The notes below the pieces were generated by a model. The model did not search any database. It had not been told where the DNA came from and saw nothing but the letters and a program-made list of their open reading frames with translations. The translations under genes were made by a program, and so were the position numbers. Positions 1 through 9,175 of a stretch of DNA of 64,000 nt are shown here, in pieces. The stretch's first letter is position 1; every line of letters starts with the position of its first letter. This DNA comes from an uncultured Pelagibacteraceae bacterium (GTDB taxonomy: Bacteria; Pseudomonadota; Alphaproteobacteria; Pelagibacterales; Pelagibacteraceae): NCBI GenBank assembly GCA_902635845.1, contig CACPPK010000001.1:1-64000 (forward strand). The letters are read 5' to 3'.

Positions 1-535
1 CCGTAACTGAAATTAGAGAGGTATCTTTTAAAGTTATTTGCCAAACATTGCTTAAATTTGGAATAGCTAGTCTTAACATTTGAGGTAGAATTATTTTATA
101 AAATTGGACAAATTTATTTACACCTAAAACCTTAGCAGCTTCAAACTGACCTTTGTCTATTGATTGTATTGCACCTCTAAAAACTTCAGTTGAATAAGCG
201 CCTGAAATAATTCCAATTGCCATAGATCCTGTAATGAATGCATTAATTTCGATATACTCATAATAACCAAATATGGATGCTACATACATGATTGCTCCAC
301 TTCCTCCAAAAAAGAAAAGATAAATAACTAAAAGTTCAGGCACACCACGAATAACTGTCGTATAAAAATTTCCAACTAAATTTAAAGATTTATATTTTGA
401 AAGTTTTAATGGAGTAAAAATTAAAGCAAAAACAAAACCAACCAGCATTGCTGTTATAGAAACAGCAATTGTCATTAAGGTTGCGTAAAATAACTCGTCA
501 CCCCAACCAGTTTTGCCAAATACGAGAAGTTCCAT
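1..535 (-). CDS. Amino-acid ABC transporter permease (HisM/HisQ type), partial
   Basis: Inner-membrane permease of a polar-amino-acid ABC importer. The gene starts with ATG at 535 and runs off the left edge, so only the N-terminal ~178 residues are present. The translation begins MELLVFGKTGWGDELFYATL and continues into hydrophobic helices and the stretch VIRGVPELLVIYLFFFGG. That 'RGxPELL' segment after the first helices is typical of the HisQ/HisM/ArtQ family. It lies directly downstream of the SBP gene at 581-1432 on the same strand, with a perfect hairpin between them. No clear Shine-Dalgarno is seen in the 7 bases between hairpin and start. The ligand cannot be told from this fragment. Confidence 0.85.
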   Translation of the reverse strand, partial: MELLVFGKTGWGDELFYATLMTIAVSITAMLVGFVFALIFTPLKLSKYKSLNLVGNFYTTVIRGVPELLVIYLFFFGGSGAIMYVASIFGYYEYIEINAFITGSMAIGIISGAYSTEVFRGAIQSIDKGQFEAAKVLGVNKFVQFYKIILPQMLRLAIPNLSNVWQITLKDTSLISVT

Positions 536-542
536 ATAGATT

Positions 543-565
543 GGCGACTATATATTATAGTCGCC
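543..565 (-). promoter_or_regulatory. Intercistronic stem-loop between SBP and permease genes
   Basis: Perfect 10-bp inverted repeat GGCGACTATA / TATAGTCGCC with a 3-base loop, in the 45-base gap between the SBP and permease genes. There is no poly-U tract, so it looks like an mRNA-stabilising or processing hairpin rather than a terminator. It would let the SBP message outlast the permease message. Confidence 0.75.
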
Positions 566-580
566 TAATCTGAAATTGAA

Positions 581-1432
581 TTACATAGAAGCGTCGAAAC
601 CAAAATGCTTAATAGCAAGTTTGCTAATAATTCCTTGTTTTCTAGCTTTATTAATTGCTTTATTGAAGTCTTTTAAGATTTTAGCATCTCTTTTTCCAAT
701 AGCGCTGTCGCTAGCTTGTCTGATACCAACACCTACGCCATTACCAAATGCACCACCTGAAAAAGTTGGTCCAACTAATACAACTGGTTTACCTGATTTG
801 TCTGCATAATCTGTAAATGCTACTGCTGCAGCTAAAGCAACATCACATCTTCCAGAAGTTAGATCAAGGTTAACTTCATCTTGAGTTTTATAAGTTCTAA
901 CATTTACACTTCCAACATCACCTGACTCTAAAAAATTTTGGTGGATAGTTCCTGTTTGAGTACAAACAGTTTTGCCAGCAAGTGCTCCTGTCAAAGTTTT
1001 GAGAGCTTTCTTAACATCAGATCCACCTAATGATAAATTAATACCTTCTGGTGTATCCATACCCTCTAAGCTTGAACCTTTCATTACTGCAAGAGAAGCA
1101 ACTTCATCAGCATAACCTTGAGAAAAAGTAATTGTTTTTTGTCTTTCAGCAGTAATAGACATTCCGGCCATGATTGCATCAAATTTTCTCATTACTAGAG
1201 CTGGAATCATTCCATCCCAATCTTGCTCAACAATTGTACACTCATATTTCATGATCGCACAAAGCTCATTAGCAAGCTCAACCTCAAAACCGATTAGATT
1301 ACCTGAAGCATCTTTTGAATTCCATGGAGGGTAAGCACCCTCAGTTCCAATTTTTATTTTTTCAGCAGAAACATTTCCAATGATAAATAAAGAGGCAAGA
1401 ACTGTTAAAATAGTTTTTTTGAATATATTCAT
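581..1432 (-). CDS. Polar amino-acid ABC transporter substrate-binding protein
   Basis: Periplasmic SBP of the HisJ/ArgT family (283 aa), which captures an amino acid for the permease encoded next. Residues 1-23 form a signal peptide ending near VSAEK. The mature start (KIKIGTEGAYPPWN, GFEVELANELC, QDWDGMIPAL) matches the family's binding-lobe motifs, including the aromatic/Asp ligand region. ATG at 1432 is preceded by a good AGGAGAAAAT ribosome site. It is the first gene of an operon with the permease at 1-535. Lysine, arginine, octopine-like or other polar amino acids are all possible; the sequence alone does not decide. Confidence 0.88.
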   Translation of the reverse strand: MNIFKKTILTVLASLFIIGNVSAEKIKIGTEGAYPPWNSKDASGNLIGFEVELANELCAIMKYECTIVEQDWDGMIPALVMRKFDAIMAGMSITAERQKTITFSQGYADEVASLAVMKGSSLEGMDTPEGINLSLGGSDVKKALKTLTGALAGKTVCTQTGTIHQNFLESGDVGSVNVRTYKTQDEVNLDLTSGRCDVALAAAVAFTDYADKSGKPVVLVGPTFSGGAFGNGVGVGIRQASDSAIGKRDAKILKDFNKAINKARKQGIISKLAIKHFGFDASM

Positions 1433-1491
1433 TATTTTCTCCTTTAATAAGGAATAATTATTTCACAAATTTAAAAAAGAAAAAAGAAAAA

Positions 1492-2532
1492 TTAATGATT
1501 TATTGAGGAAGAAAAATTCCAAGAACAATCAAAACTAGGTATATAAACTCTTGATAATTTTGCATTACCAAAGTTTTTGTTAAAAACATTTAACCAATTT
1601 TCAACCTGCTGTGGTTTTTTATCCTGACTTCCTACTTGAGCTGTAATAACTCCCTTTGGTTTTAATATTCTTACAAGTGAGTCCATATTTTTAGCAGCTA
1701 AATCTATACAAAATTGATCATCATTAAGATCTACAAAAATATGATCATAAGTATCATCACTTGCTGATTTAATACTTTCAAATGCATCGCCCCAAACACA
1801 TTTTACTGAATTCTTCTCAGTTGATTTTTTTCCAATATCTCCTAAATGCTTGTTACAAACATCGACTACTTCTGGATCTAGCTCATACCAATCTATAAAA
1901 TTAAAATTTTTTGAAATGCATTCTCTTGCCACACCGCCATCTCCACCACCAATAATAGCAGCTCTTTCTTTATCATTATTTAAATCTAAACCAGAACCAA
2001 CAAAAGTTGAGCTGTACAAATGTTCATCTATCGAAGCAACCTGAATTTCACCATCTATAAATAAAGATTTTCCAAATTGCTCTAAATCTAAAATTTCAAT
2101 GTGCTGACCAACTTTAGATTTAAAATCTTCTAAAACATCATTCACTACATATGATTTTTGTAAACCTGGTGAGCTATAAATGTCATGGTAAAGGGATTTT
2201 GTGTCTCTATTAAATTCTTTTTTTACTATTCTTTTATGCTCAAACTCTTTTTTTATAATATCTATTGCGACTGATGGACTTACTTTTCCACATGTAAAGA
2301 AATCAAAACTTATAATACCTTTTTCTGGAAATGTATGAAAACTAATATGGCTTTCTGCTAATAACGCTAATATTGTAAAACCTTGTGGTTCAAATTTATA
2401 TTTTGAAATTTTTAAAATTGTTACCTTTGCAGCTTTTGCAATATCATAAATAACTCTTTCGAAAACTGAAGGATCATACTCTTTTATAGTTCCAATTATA
2501 TCTAGAGTTATATGTTCACCAACTTTAGTCAA
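1492..2532 (-). CDS. Fused S-adenosylmethionine decarboxylase / aminopropyltransferase (SpeD-SpeE)
   Basis: A bifunctional polyamine enzyme of 346 aa. Residues 1-~115 are a prokaryotic class SpeD: the self-cleaving pair E60/S61 (in LLAESHISFHTFPE) would form the pyruvoyl group, and H66 and C81 (FDFFTCG) match the catalytic His and Cys of the family. Residues ~116-346 are a SpeE-type aminopropyltransferase, with the N-terminal beta hairpin (FGKSLFIDGEIQVASIDE), the SAM-site motif GGGDGG and ELDPEV. The two activities give decarboxylated SAM, then polyamine plus MTA. The acceptor loop is unusual: VDLNDDQF replaces the common DSTDPxGPA, and YSST replaces YHEM. So the amine acceptor could differ from putrescine. 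The gene lies 4 bases after the aldolase gene, in one operon. Confidence 0.88.
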   Translation of the reverse strand: MTKVGEHITLDIIGTIKEYDPSVFERVIYDIAKAAKVTILKISKYKFEPQGFTILALLAESHISFHTFPEKGIISFDFFTCGKVSPSVAIDIIKKEFEHKRIVKKEFNRDTKSLYHDIYSSPGLQKSYVVNDVLEDFKSKVGQHIEILDLEQFGKSLFIDGEIQVASIDEHLYSSTFVGSGLDLNNDKERAAIIGGGDGGVARECISKNFNFIDWYELDPEVVDVCNKHLGDIGKKSTEKNSVKCVWGDAFESIKSASDDTYDHIFVDLNDDQFCIDLAAKNMDSLVRILKPKGVITAQVGSQDKKPQQVENWLNVFNKNFGNAKLSRVYIPSFDCSWNFSSSINH

Positions 2533-2536
2533 TTTT

Positions 2537-3196
2537 TTATACCTTTTTATATCCTCTTACTTTTTCTAAGATTTTTTGCATTTCCGCAAAAGTAAGATTC
2601 TGTGGTTGACCAAGTTTTAGTGCAAGAAAGTATTGATGGCAAATATTTTCTACTTCTTGTGCAAGTTCAAAAGCTTTGCTTAAAGACTCAGCAAATGCAA
2701 TCTGACCGTGATTTGCCATAAGACATGCTTTTCTATTTTCTAAAGCTTTTATTAAGTTCATAGACAATTCCTTTGTTCCAAAAGTTGCATACTCTGCGCA
2801 TCTGATATCTTCTCCTCCCATTAATGCTATCATGTAGTGAAAGGGTGGTATCGATTTCCTGTGAGTTGAAATGGCTGTAGCATGAGCAGAATGGGCATGA
2901 ACTATAGCTTTTGCCTCTCTTTTGTTTTTATAAATGTCCTGATGAAATCTCCATTCAGAAGATGGGTTTAATCCTGAATTAAAAATTTTTAAAAAATCAT
3001 ATTCTTTCTCATTTGATAAAAACACTATATCCTCTTCTTTTAAATCCTCATATTTTATTCCTGATGGGGTAATATAAAATCCATCTTCACCGTCAATTTG
3101 GGTTCTAACAGAAATATTCCCTGATCTAAGTGGAGATAAGTTAGTACTATTCAGCTTTTTTGAAAATTCAATTACTTCTAACTTTTCATTTTTCAT
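2537..3196 (-). CDS. Class II aldolase, FucA/Ald2-like
   Basis: Zinc-dependent class II aldolase (219 aa). The motif series GNISVRT, ITPSGIKYEDL, PSSEWRFH (catalytic Glu equivalent to FucA E73), HAHSAHATAIS (Zn-binding His pair), FHYMIALMGG, CAEYATFGTKELS and NHGQIAFA follows E. coli L-fuculose-1-phosphate aldolase closely. That is closer than to MtnB dehydratases. Its operon partner makes MTA, and mtnP and mtnA lie 2.5-6 kb away. The likely substrate is therefore 5-methylthioribulose-1-phosphate, cleaved to DHAP and 2-methylthioacetaldehyde (the DHAP shunt). This assignment is inference from context; fuculose- or ribulose-phosphate cleavage is the alternative. Confidence 0.82.
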   Translation of the reverse strand: MKNEKLEVIEFSKKLNSTNLSPLRSGNISVRTQIDGEDGFYITPSGIKYEDLKEEDIVFLSNEKEYDFLKIFNSGLNPSSEWRFHQDIYKNKREAKAIVHAHSAHATAISTHRKSIPPFHYMIALMGGEDIRCAEYATFGTKELSMNLIKALENRKACLMANHGQIAFAESLSKAFELAQEVENICHQYFLALKLGQPQNLTFAEMQKILEKVRGYKKV

Positions 3197-3252
3197 ATAA
3201 ATATTACTTGATTTTATAGCTGATAAATAACAAACTATATAAAAAATAAAAC

Positions 3253-4615
3253 ATGTCAGATACTATTAAATATTTTCTTGAAGAAAGCAAAATGCCAAAA
3301 ACTTGGTACAATATTGCTGCAGATTTACCCAAACCTATGGAGCCTCCACTTCATCCAGGTACTTTAAAACCAATTGGGCCAGATGATCTAGCTCCTCTGT
3401 TTCCAATGGCTTTGATAGGACAAGAAGTTTCTCAAGATAGAGAAATAGAAATACCAGAGCCTGTGCGAGAAATTTATAAAAAATGGAGACCATCACCATT
3501 ATATAGAGCTAGAGCATTAGAAAAACATTTAGATACACCTGCAAAAATTTATTATAAATATGAAGGTGTAAGTCCTTCAGGTAGTCACAAACCAAATACA
3601 GCGGTCGCTCAAGCATTTTATAATAAAGAAGAAGGAACGAAAAAAATAACTACGGAAACAGGCGCGGGACAATGGGGAACTTCCCTAGCATTTGCATGTA
3701 AATTGTTTGGAATTGAATTAGATGTTTACATGGTAAAAGTTAGTTTTGAACAAAAGCCATACCGAAAACTTGTAATGCAAACTTATGGTGCTAGATGTGT
3801 AGCTAGTCCATCTAATGAAACAGATAGTGGGAAAGCCATTTTAGCAAAAGATCCAAATAATACGGGAAGTTTAGGTATAGCAATCTCAGAAGCAGTAGAA
3901 ATGGCTGCAAAAAATCCAGATACAAAATATGCATTAGGAAGTGTTTTAAATCACGTATTAATGCATCAAACTATTGTAGGTAATGAGGCGATACTTCAAA
4001 TGGAAATGGCAGATGATTATCCAGATATTTTAGTTGGTTGCACAGGTGGTGGAAGTAATTTTTCAGGATTAGCTAATCCTTTTTTTAGGAAAAAATTTTA
4101 GAGAGGGAAAAAAAACAAGAGTTATCGCATGTGAACCTAAGTCATGCCCTACATTAACTGAGGGGAAATATGTATATGATTTTGGTGATACTGGTAAATT
4201 AACACCTTTAGTAAAAATGCATACACTTGGGTCACAATTTATTCCTCCAGCTACTCATTCAGGAGGTTTAAGATATCATGGAATGGCTCCGTTAGTTAGT
4301 CACCTAAAGGAAATTAATGCTCTAGAAGCAAAAGCATATGGCCAAAAAGAATGTTTTGAAGCTGGAGTAAATTTTGCAAGAACAGAAGGTATAGTTCCGG
4401 CACCTGAAGCGACACATGCTGTTAGGGGTGCTATTGATGCTGCTTTAGAGTGTAAAAAAAATGGAGAGTCTAAAACAATATTATTCAATTTATGTGGTCA
4501 TGGTCATTTTGACATGAAAGCATATGGAGATTACTTCGAAGGAAGCTTAGCGGAAGATAAGTTTGATAAAGGAAGTATGGATAAAGCTTTAGAAGATCTT
4601 CCAAAAATTGCTTAA
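3253..4615 (+). pseudogene. TrpB2-like PLP enzyme, interrupted by a +1 frameshift
   Basis: Homologue of the second tryptophan-synthase beta family (TrpB2, ~450 aa). The first part, 3253-4101, has the PLP-lysine motif [18 protein letters not shown] and [11 protein letters not shown]. It stops at TAG 4099-4101, just after a run of seven T at 4080-4086. Dropping one T restores an open frame from 4082: NPFLGKNF, then REGKKTRVIACEPKSC, continuing to 4615 with MHTLGSQFIPPATHSGGLRYHG. The total would then be 454 aa, the family's normal length. Nothing else is damaged, so this is a very recent loss, a sequencing error, or slippage on the T run. TrpB2 may make tryptophan or use another indole/serine-type reaction. 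Confidence 0.85.
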
Positions 4616-4623
4616 TTTAAAAA

Positions 4624-5727
4624 TTGAGTCTCATTAAACCATTCAGCGGTATAAGGCCAAAAAAAAAATTTGCAAAAAAAGTTACTTCTCCAAACTTAAC
4701 TTATATTAATAATTACAAACTAAATAAAAAATTAAATTTTCTTAATTTATTAAATACTTCTAACATCAATAAATCAAAAAAAATGCTAAAAAGTCTTAAT
4801 GATAAAGGTATTATTAAACAAGATCGATCAAATCATTTCTATTTATATCGAATTACGTACAGTAAAAAAAAATTACTAGGGATAGTTGGAAAAATAAATT
4901 TAGACAATTATGATGACAAAAAAATATTAGGTCATGAAGAAACCTTTGTGGAAAGGATTAAAAAAAGAAAAGAGCAATTATTAAAATTTAATAGTCAAAT
5001 AAGCCCTATATATACTGCATATAGGTCTAACCGAAATTCTATAAAGAAATTAAATAATATTTTTAAATATAAACCAGATTACAATTTTAAATCTGAGGAT
5101 AAATGTAGGCACGAACTTTGGGTTGTTAAAAAAGCAAATATAGAAAAATTACTCAAAAATTATCTTAAAAATATTAAAAAAATATACATATGTGATGGAC
5201 ACCATCGGATACAGGCTATGTTAAAAAGTAAAAAAAAAATAGCTCCCATGGTAATTGCTTTCCCCCATAATCAGGTAAATATATTAGATTATAATAGAGT
5301 TATTAAAACTAGCTTAAAGTTTGAAAAAATTAAAAAAATAATTTCAAAAAACTTTATTATAGAAATTTCCAAAAAGGATAAGCAACCCAAACAAAATCAG
5401 ATTGAAATGTATGCAAATAAAAAATGGTATTTGATTAAACCTTTTAAGAAATCAAAAGAATTAGATGTAACGATATTGAGAAAATTTATATTAAATAAAA
5501 TCCTGAAAAACAAAAAAAATGTTAAATTCGTATCAGGTTTTAAAGGAAAAAAAGTTTTAGAAAATTTTATAAATACTAAAAATTACGATTTAGCATTTAG
5601 GTTATATCCTACAAATATTTCACAAGTTTTATCTTTTGCAGAAAGCAAAAAATATATGCCCCAAAAGTCTACTTGGTTTCACCCAAAACCACTTGATGGA
5701 TTAATTTCATCAAAAATTACTTCTTAA
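4624..5727 (+). CDS. DUF1015 family protein
   Basis: A 367-aa member of the DUF1015 family, function unknown. The N-terminus IKPFSGIRPKKKFAKKVTSP is the family hallmark, and CDGHHRIQAM near residue 190 matches its DGHHR motif, which resembles the ParB/serine-kinase-fold site. It is very rich in lysine and asparagine. The best start is TTG at 4624, since homologues begin just before this IKPF motif and no ATG lies nearby. It is 8 bases after the TrpB2-like gene and probably co-transcribed. Its 3' end overlaps the convergent mtnA by 11 bases. No catalytic role is claimed. Confidence 0.75.
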   Translation: MSLIKPFSGIRPKKKFAKKVTSPNLTYINNYKLNKKLNFLNLLNTSNINKSKKMLKSLNDKGIIKQDRSNHFYLYRITYSKKKLLGIVGKINLDNYDDKKILGHEETFVERIKKRKEQLLKFNSQISPIYTAYRSNRNSIKKLNNIFKYKPDYNFKSEDKCRHELWVVKKANIEKLLKNYLKNIKKIYICDGHHRIQAMLKSKKKIAPMVIAFPHNQVNILDYNRVIKTSLKFEKIKKIISKNFIIEISKKDKQPKQNQIEMYANKKWYLIKPFKKSKELDVTILRKFILNKILKNKKNVKFVSGFKGKKVLENFINTKNYDLAFRLYPTNISQVLSFAESKKYMPQKSTWFHPKPLDGLISSKITS

Positions 5728-6796
5728 ATAATTGTTTTAAACCAGAAAATGAAGCTTCTGAAATTCCTCTTTCAGTAATAAAACCTGTTACGTATTTTGC
5801 AGGTGTAACATCAAAGGCTAAGTTCATTGCCTTACTTTTGTTAGGATATATCAGAACTCTTTTAATTTGATTGTTCTCATCAATACCCTCAACATGAGAT
5901 AATTCATCTGAATTTCTTTCTTCTATTGGAATATCTTTTGCATCTTTAGTGTCCCAGTCAATAGTTGAACTTGGAAGAGCTACATAAAAAGGAACATTAT
6001 TATCATTTGCAGCTAATGCTTTAAGATAAGTTCCAATTTTATTACAAACGTCTCCATTGGATAAAGTCCTATCAGTTCCTACAATGCACATATCAACCTC
6101 TCCTCTCTGCATTAAAATACCGCCTGTATTATCAGCAATAATAGTATTGCTAATTTCTTCTTCATTTAATTCATATGAGGTTAAATTAGCACCTTGGTTT
6201 CTTGGTCTTGTTTCATCTACCCATACATGAACTGGTATACCTTTTTTGTGTGCATGGTAAATTGGTGATGTAGCAGTACCCCAATTAATTGTTGCTAACC
6301 AACCAGCATTACAATGTGTTAATATATTTACAGTATCTTTCTTTTTATTATAAATTTCTTCAATTATTTTTAATCCATTAATACCAATTTTTTCACAAAA
6401 CTTTTCATCTTCATCGCATATTTCTTTTGCTTCATTCAGGGCAATGCTTAATATTTGATTACTATTAATTCCTGATAATTTTTTCATCATACGATCTACA
6501 GCCCATTTTAAATTAATGGCAGTAGGTCTTGATTGGATTAAATATTCTGAGCTTTTTTTAATAAAATTAGAATCATTTTTTTCCATAATAGCTAAAACAA
6601 TACCGTAAGCAGCGGTTCCACCTATTAATGGCGCTCCTCTAACCTCCATAATTTTGATGGAATTGATTGCATCTTTTACAGTTTTGAGATCTTTAATTAT
6701 AAATTGATGTGGAAGTTTTGTTTGATCAATAATTTTAACAGTTTGACTTTTCTCATCAAACCAAATTGTTCGATATTCTTTTCCTTCTATTTTCAT
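5717..6796 (-). CDS. mtnA: S-methyl-5-thioribose-1-phosphate isomerase
   Basis: Converts 5-methylthioribose-1-phosphate to 5-methylthioribulose-1-phosphate in MTA salvage. The 359-aa protein has the family motifs VRGAPLIG, NLKWAVDRM, THCNAGWLATINWGTA (catalytic Cys), VDETRPRNQGANLT, DNTGG and GTDRTLSNGDVCNKIGTY (catalytic Asp). Its ATG overlaps the stop of the preceding hydrolase gene by 4 bases, so it is the third gene of a translationally coupled mtnP-hydrolase-mtnA operon. eIF2B-related sugar isomerases share the fold, but the Cys and Asp motifs and the neighbouring mtnP make MtnA the best call. Confidence 0.92.
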   Translation of the reverse strand: MKIEGKEYRTIWFDEKSQTVKIIDQTKLPHQFIIKDLKTVKDAINSIKIMEVRGAPLIGGTAAYGIVLAIMEKNDSNFIKKSSEYLIQSRPTAINLKWAVDRMMKKLSGINSNQILSIALNEAKEICDEDEKFCEKIGINGLKIIEEIYNKKKDTVNILTHCNAGWLATINWGTATSPIYHAHKKGIPVHVWVDETRPRNQGANLTSYELNEEEISNTIIADNTGGILMQRGEVDMCIVGTDRTLSNGDVCNKIGTYLKALAANDNNVPFYVALPSSTIDWDTKDAKDIPIEERNSDELSHVEGIDENNQIKRVLIYPNKSKAMNLAFDVTPAKYVTGFITERGISEASFSGLKQLFKK

Positions 6797-7734
6797 TTCA
6801 ATCTTGATGCGATATAATCTAATATTGTTGGATTATAATATTGAAAACAAAGTCCAACATCCATATCATGACCTTTTTTTACTGGTTCCTCCCAGTCATC
6901 TCCTTTTCTCTTACAGCTCTTTCCATTAATTTTATAATTTTCTGAAATTACTATTCTTTTCATCCCAGGAATTTCTTCTAACCAATCAGATAATAATCCT
7001 TCATATTTATCCTTTGGGTGTGTGAAGGCTAATATAGGAACTTTTAAATTATTTTTAATTTCGTCATTCATCTTTTGTCGCAAATCATGGGGTCCTTGAT
7101 ATTTTTTTCTAAATTTAGCCATTGCTTTTTCTACACCATTTTTTTTTACTTTATATTTAGAAGATAATTTTCCAAAACATGCTTGCATATAAGATATGCC
7201 TCCACCCGCCTTATCTGGGTACCTAGACATAAACAATAACGTGGTTAAACCGCCACAAGAATGTCCAGTAACAAAAACTTGTTTTCTTGGTACTCCCGCA
7301 TCTACAAATTTTTCAATTAATTCTAAATTTAATTCTACTCTTTTATCCAATATATGCTTACCCTCATAAATTTTTGGTACAGGCTTTAACCACCACCAAT
7401 CCTTTTTTTTAGACATATTTTTAGACATATCTCCTCTAAGATGAGTTGAGCATAAATTATAAACCATTATTTTTTTTCCATTAACCTCTTGGTCTATCAA
7501 AGATGCATGATTTCTTAACATTGATACCCATGTACAATTTATTGCGATATCATTTTCGTCTTGTCCGTGATTATAAATTAAAATAATTTTATTTTTAGGA
7601 TCCTTAATTTCAAAATTCTTAATCAATCTAACCTCTTTATTAATAAATCCGCTTTCATTAATCTTATCGTAAGGTCCTGCATAAGCTAGAGTTGAAAATA
7701 ATATAAAAGTAAAAATTAATAATATTTTTCTCAT
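6793..7734 (-). CDS. Secreted alpha/beta hydrolase in the MTA salvage operon
   Basis: A 313-aa predicted periplasmic hydrolase. Residues 1-19 are a signal peptide ending AYAGP. The nucleophile elbow is GHSCGG near residue 158; a C-terminal GHDMDVG could supply the catalytic His. Overall it resembles poly-ester/dienelactone-type hydrolases, but no substrate can be named. It overlaps mtnP upstream and mtnA downstream by 4 bases each, so it is locked into the operon although it would act outside the cytoplasm. It could release a substrate for import, or simply be hitch-hiking. Confidence 0.7.
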   Translation of the reverse strand: MRKILLIFTFILFSTLAYAGPYDKINESGFINKEVRLIKNFEIKDPKNKIILIYNHGQDENDIAINCTWVSMLRNHASLIDQEVNGKKIMVYNLCSTHLRGDMSKNMSKKKDWWWLKPVPKIYEGKHILDKRVELNLELIEKFVDAGVPRKQVFVTGHSCGGLTTLLFMSRYPDKAGGGISYMQACFGKLSSKYKVKKNGVEKAMAKFRKKYQGPHDLRQKMNDEIKNNLKVPILAFTHPKDKYEGLLSDWLEEIPGMKRIVISENYKINGKSCKRKGDDWEEPVKKGHDMDVGLCFQYYNPTILDYIASRLK

Positions 7735-8606
7735 TTTTTTAAAAGTACCCTTCCTGCTACTGTTTTAAGTTTATCTTTTGTTTTTTGTGTTCTTTTTTCT
7801 GGGGCTGTAATTATAGCTAAATCCAAACAATTATTTGTAGGATCTTTTGGATCAATATGATTTTCAAAATTCTCAATTAAATTTTTAATCATATTTTTTG
7901 CTTTTGCAGCATTTCCTAAAAGAACTTTGATAACTTGCTGAACGTCAACGTTTTCATGATCTGGATGCCAACAATCATAATCAGTTACCATTGAAACTGA
8001 AGCGTATCTAATTTCGGCTTCTCTTGCTAATTTTGCTTCTGGCATATTAGTCATTCCAATTACATCTGCTTTCCAAGATCTATATAAATTAGATTCTGCT
8101 AATGTTGAAAACTGTGGCCCTTCCATAACAACATAGGTTCCATTTCTTTGATAATCTATATTTGATTTTTTTATTGCTTCTTCGCAAGCATTCATTAATC
8201 CGTTAGAGGTTGGGTGAGCCATCGATACATGAGCTACAATTTCATCATCAAAAAAAGTTTTTATTCTTGCAAATGTTCTATCTATAAATTGATCAACAAT
8301 AACAAATTTACCTGGTGGCAATTCTTCTTTTAAAGAACCCACGGCAGAAACAGAAACTATATCTGTTACACCAAGCTGTTTGAGTGCATCTATATTTGCT
8401 CTAAAGTTAATATTCGATGGAGACACAAAATGGCCCCTTCCATGTCTTGGTAAAAAATAAACTTCTTTATTATTATAGTTTGTTTTTAAAATTTGATCTG
8501 AAGGTTTTCCCCATGGTGTCTTTAAGTCAAGTAATTCCCTATCTTTAAACTCCTCTACATCGTATAGACCACTTCCTCCTATTATTGCTAATTTATTTGT
8601 TGTCAT
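7731..8606 (-). CDS. mtnP: S-methyl-5'-thioadenosine phosphorylase
   Basis: Phosphorolysis of MTA to adenine and 5-methylthioribose-1-phosphate (291 aa). The motifs IGGSGLYD, PWGKPSD, LPRHGRGH, NFRANIDALKQLGVTDI, VVMEGPQFSTLAES and GMTNMPEAKLAREAEIRYA are those of the MTAP family, with GMTNMPEA covering the purine site. It is the first gene of the mtnP-hydrolase-mtnA operon and is divergent from apt, only 41 A+T-rich bases away. The released adenine would be captured by Apt, and the MTR-1-P passed to MtnA. Its MTA source is the SpeDE fusion at 1492-2532. Confidence 0.93.
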   Translation of the reverse strand: MTTNKLAIIGGSGLYDVEEFKDRELLDLKTPWGKPSDQILKTNYNNKEVYFLPRHGRGHFVSPSNINFRANIDALKQLGVTDIVSVSAVGSLKEELPPGKFVIVDQFIDRTFARIKTFFDDEIVAHVSMAHPTSNGLMNACEEAIKKSNIDYQRNGTYVVMEGPQFSTLAESNLYRSWKADVIGMTNMPEAKLAREAEIRYASVSMVTDYDCWHPDHENVDVQQVIKVLLGNAAKAKNMIKNLIENFENHIDPKDPTNNCLDLAIITAPEKRTQKTKDKLKTVAGRVLLKK

Positions 8607-8647
8607 AATTTATAAATTATTTATTTATACTTTTATATTTAACTATT

Positions 8648-9175
8648 ATGAACTTAAAAGATTATATTCGATCAATTCCAGATTATCCAAAAAAAGGTAT
8701 TTTATTTAGAGATATAACCACACTGATTAAAGACGAAAATGCATTTGAAGAAACGATTAATCAAATAATAGAGAGATCAAAAAAATACAATTTTACAAAA
8801 ATTGCAGCTATAGAATCCAGGGGTTTTGTATTTGCTTCAGCTGTTTCCTTTGTTCTTAAAAAACCATTTATTATGCTTAGAAAAAAGAACAAATTACCAG
8901 CAGATGTTCACTCAGTAGATTTTGAGCTAGAATATGGAACAGCAACAATAGAAGTGCATAAAGATTCCATAAATAAAAAAGATGAAGTTTTAATAATAGA
9001 TGATCTTATTGCAACCGGAGGTACTGCTGAAGCAGCAGCAAAATTAGTTGAAATTTCTAATGGTAAAGTTGCAGCTTTTATATTTGTAATAAACCTCTTT
9101 GATCTAGGCGGATCAGATAATTTAGTCAAAAATAATTATAAAGTTGAGAATTTAATTGAATTTCCAGGACATTAA
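8648..9175 (+). CDS. apt: Adenine phosphoribosyltransferase
   Basis: Makes AMP from adenine and PRPP (175 aa, normal length). The motifs IRSIPDYPKKGILFRDITTL, AAIESRGFVFA, LRKKNKLP and the PRPP-binding VLIIDDLIATGGTA are diagnostic of APRT. It is divergent from mtnP, whose product is adenine, so the shared intergenic region probably coordinates MTA breakdown and adenine recovery. GuaC follows 71 bases downstream on the same strand. The start ATG at 8648 gives the expected N-terminus MNLKDYIRSIPDYP. Confidence 0.95.
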   Translation: MNLKDYIRSIPDYPKKGILFRDITTLIKDENAFEETINQIIERSKKYNFTKIAAIESRGFVFASAVSFVLKKPFIMLRKKNKLPADVHSVDFELEYGTATIEVHKDSINKKDEVLIIDDLIATGGTAEAAAKLVEISNGKVAAFIFVINLFDLGGSDNLVKNNYKVENLIEFPGH

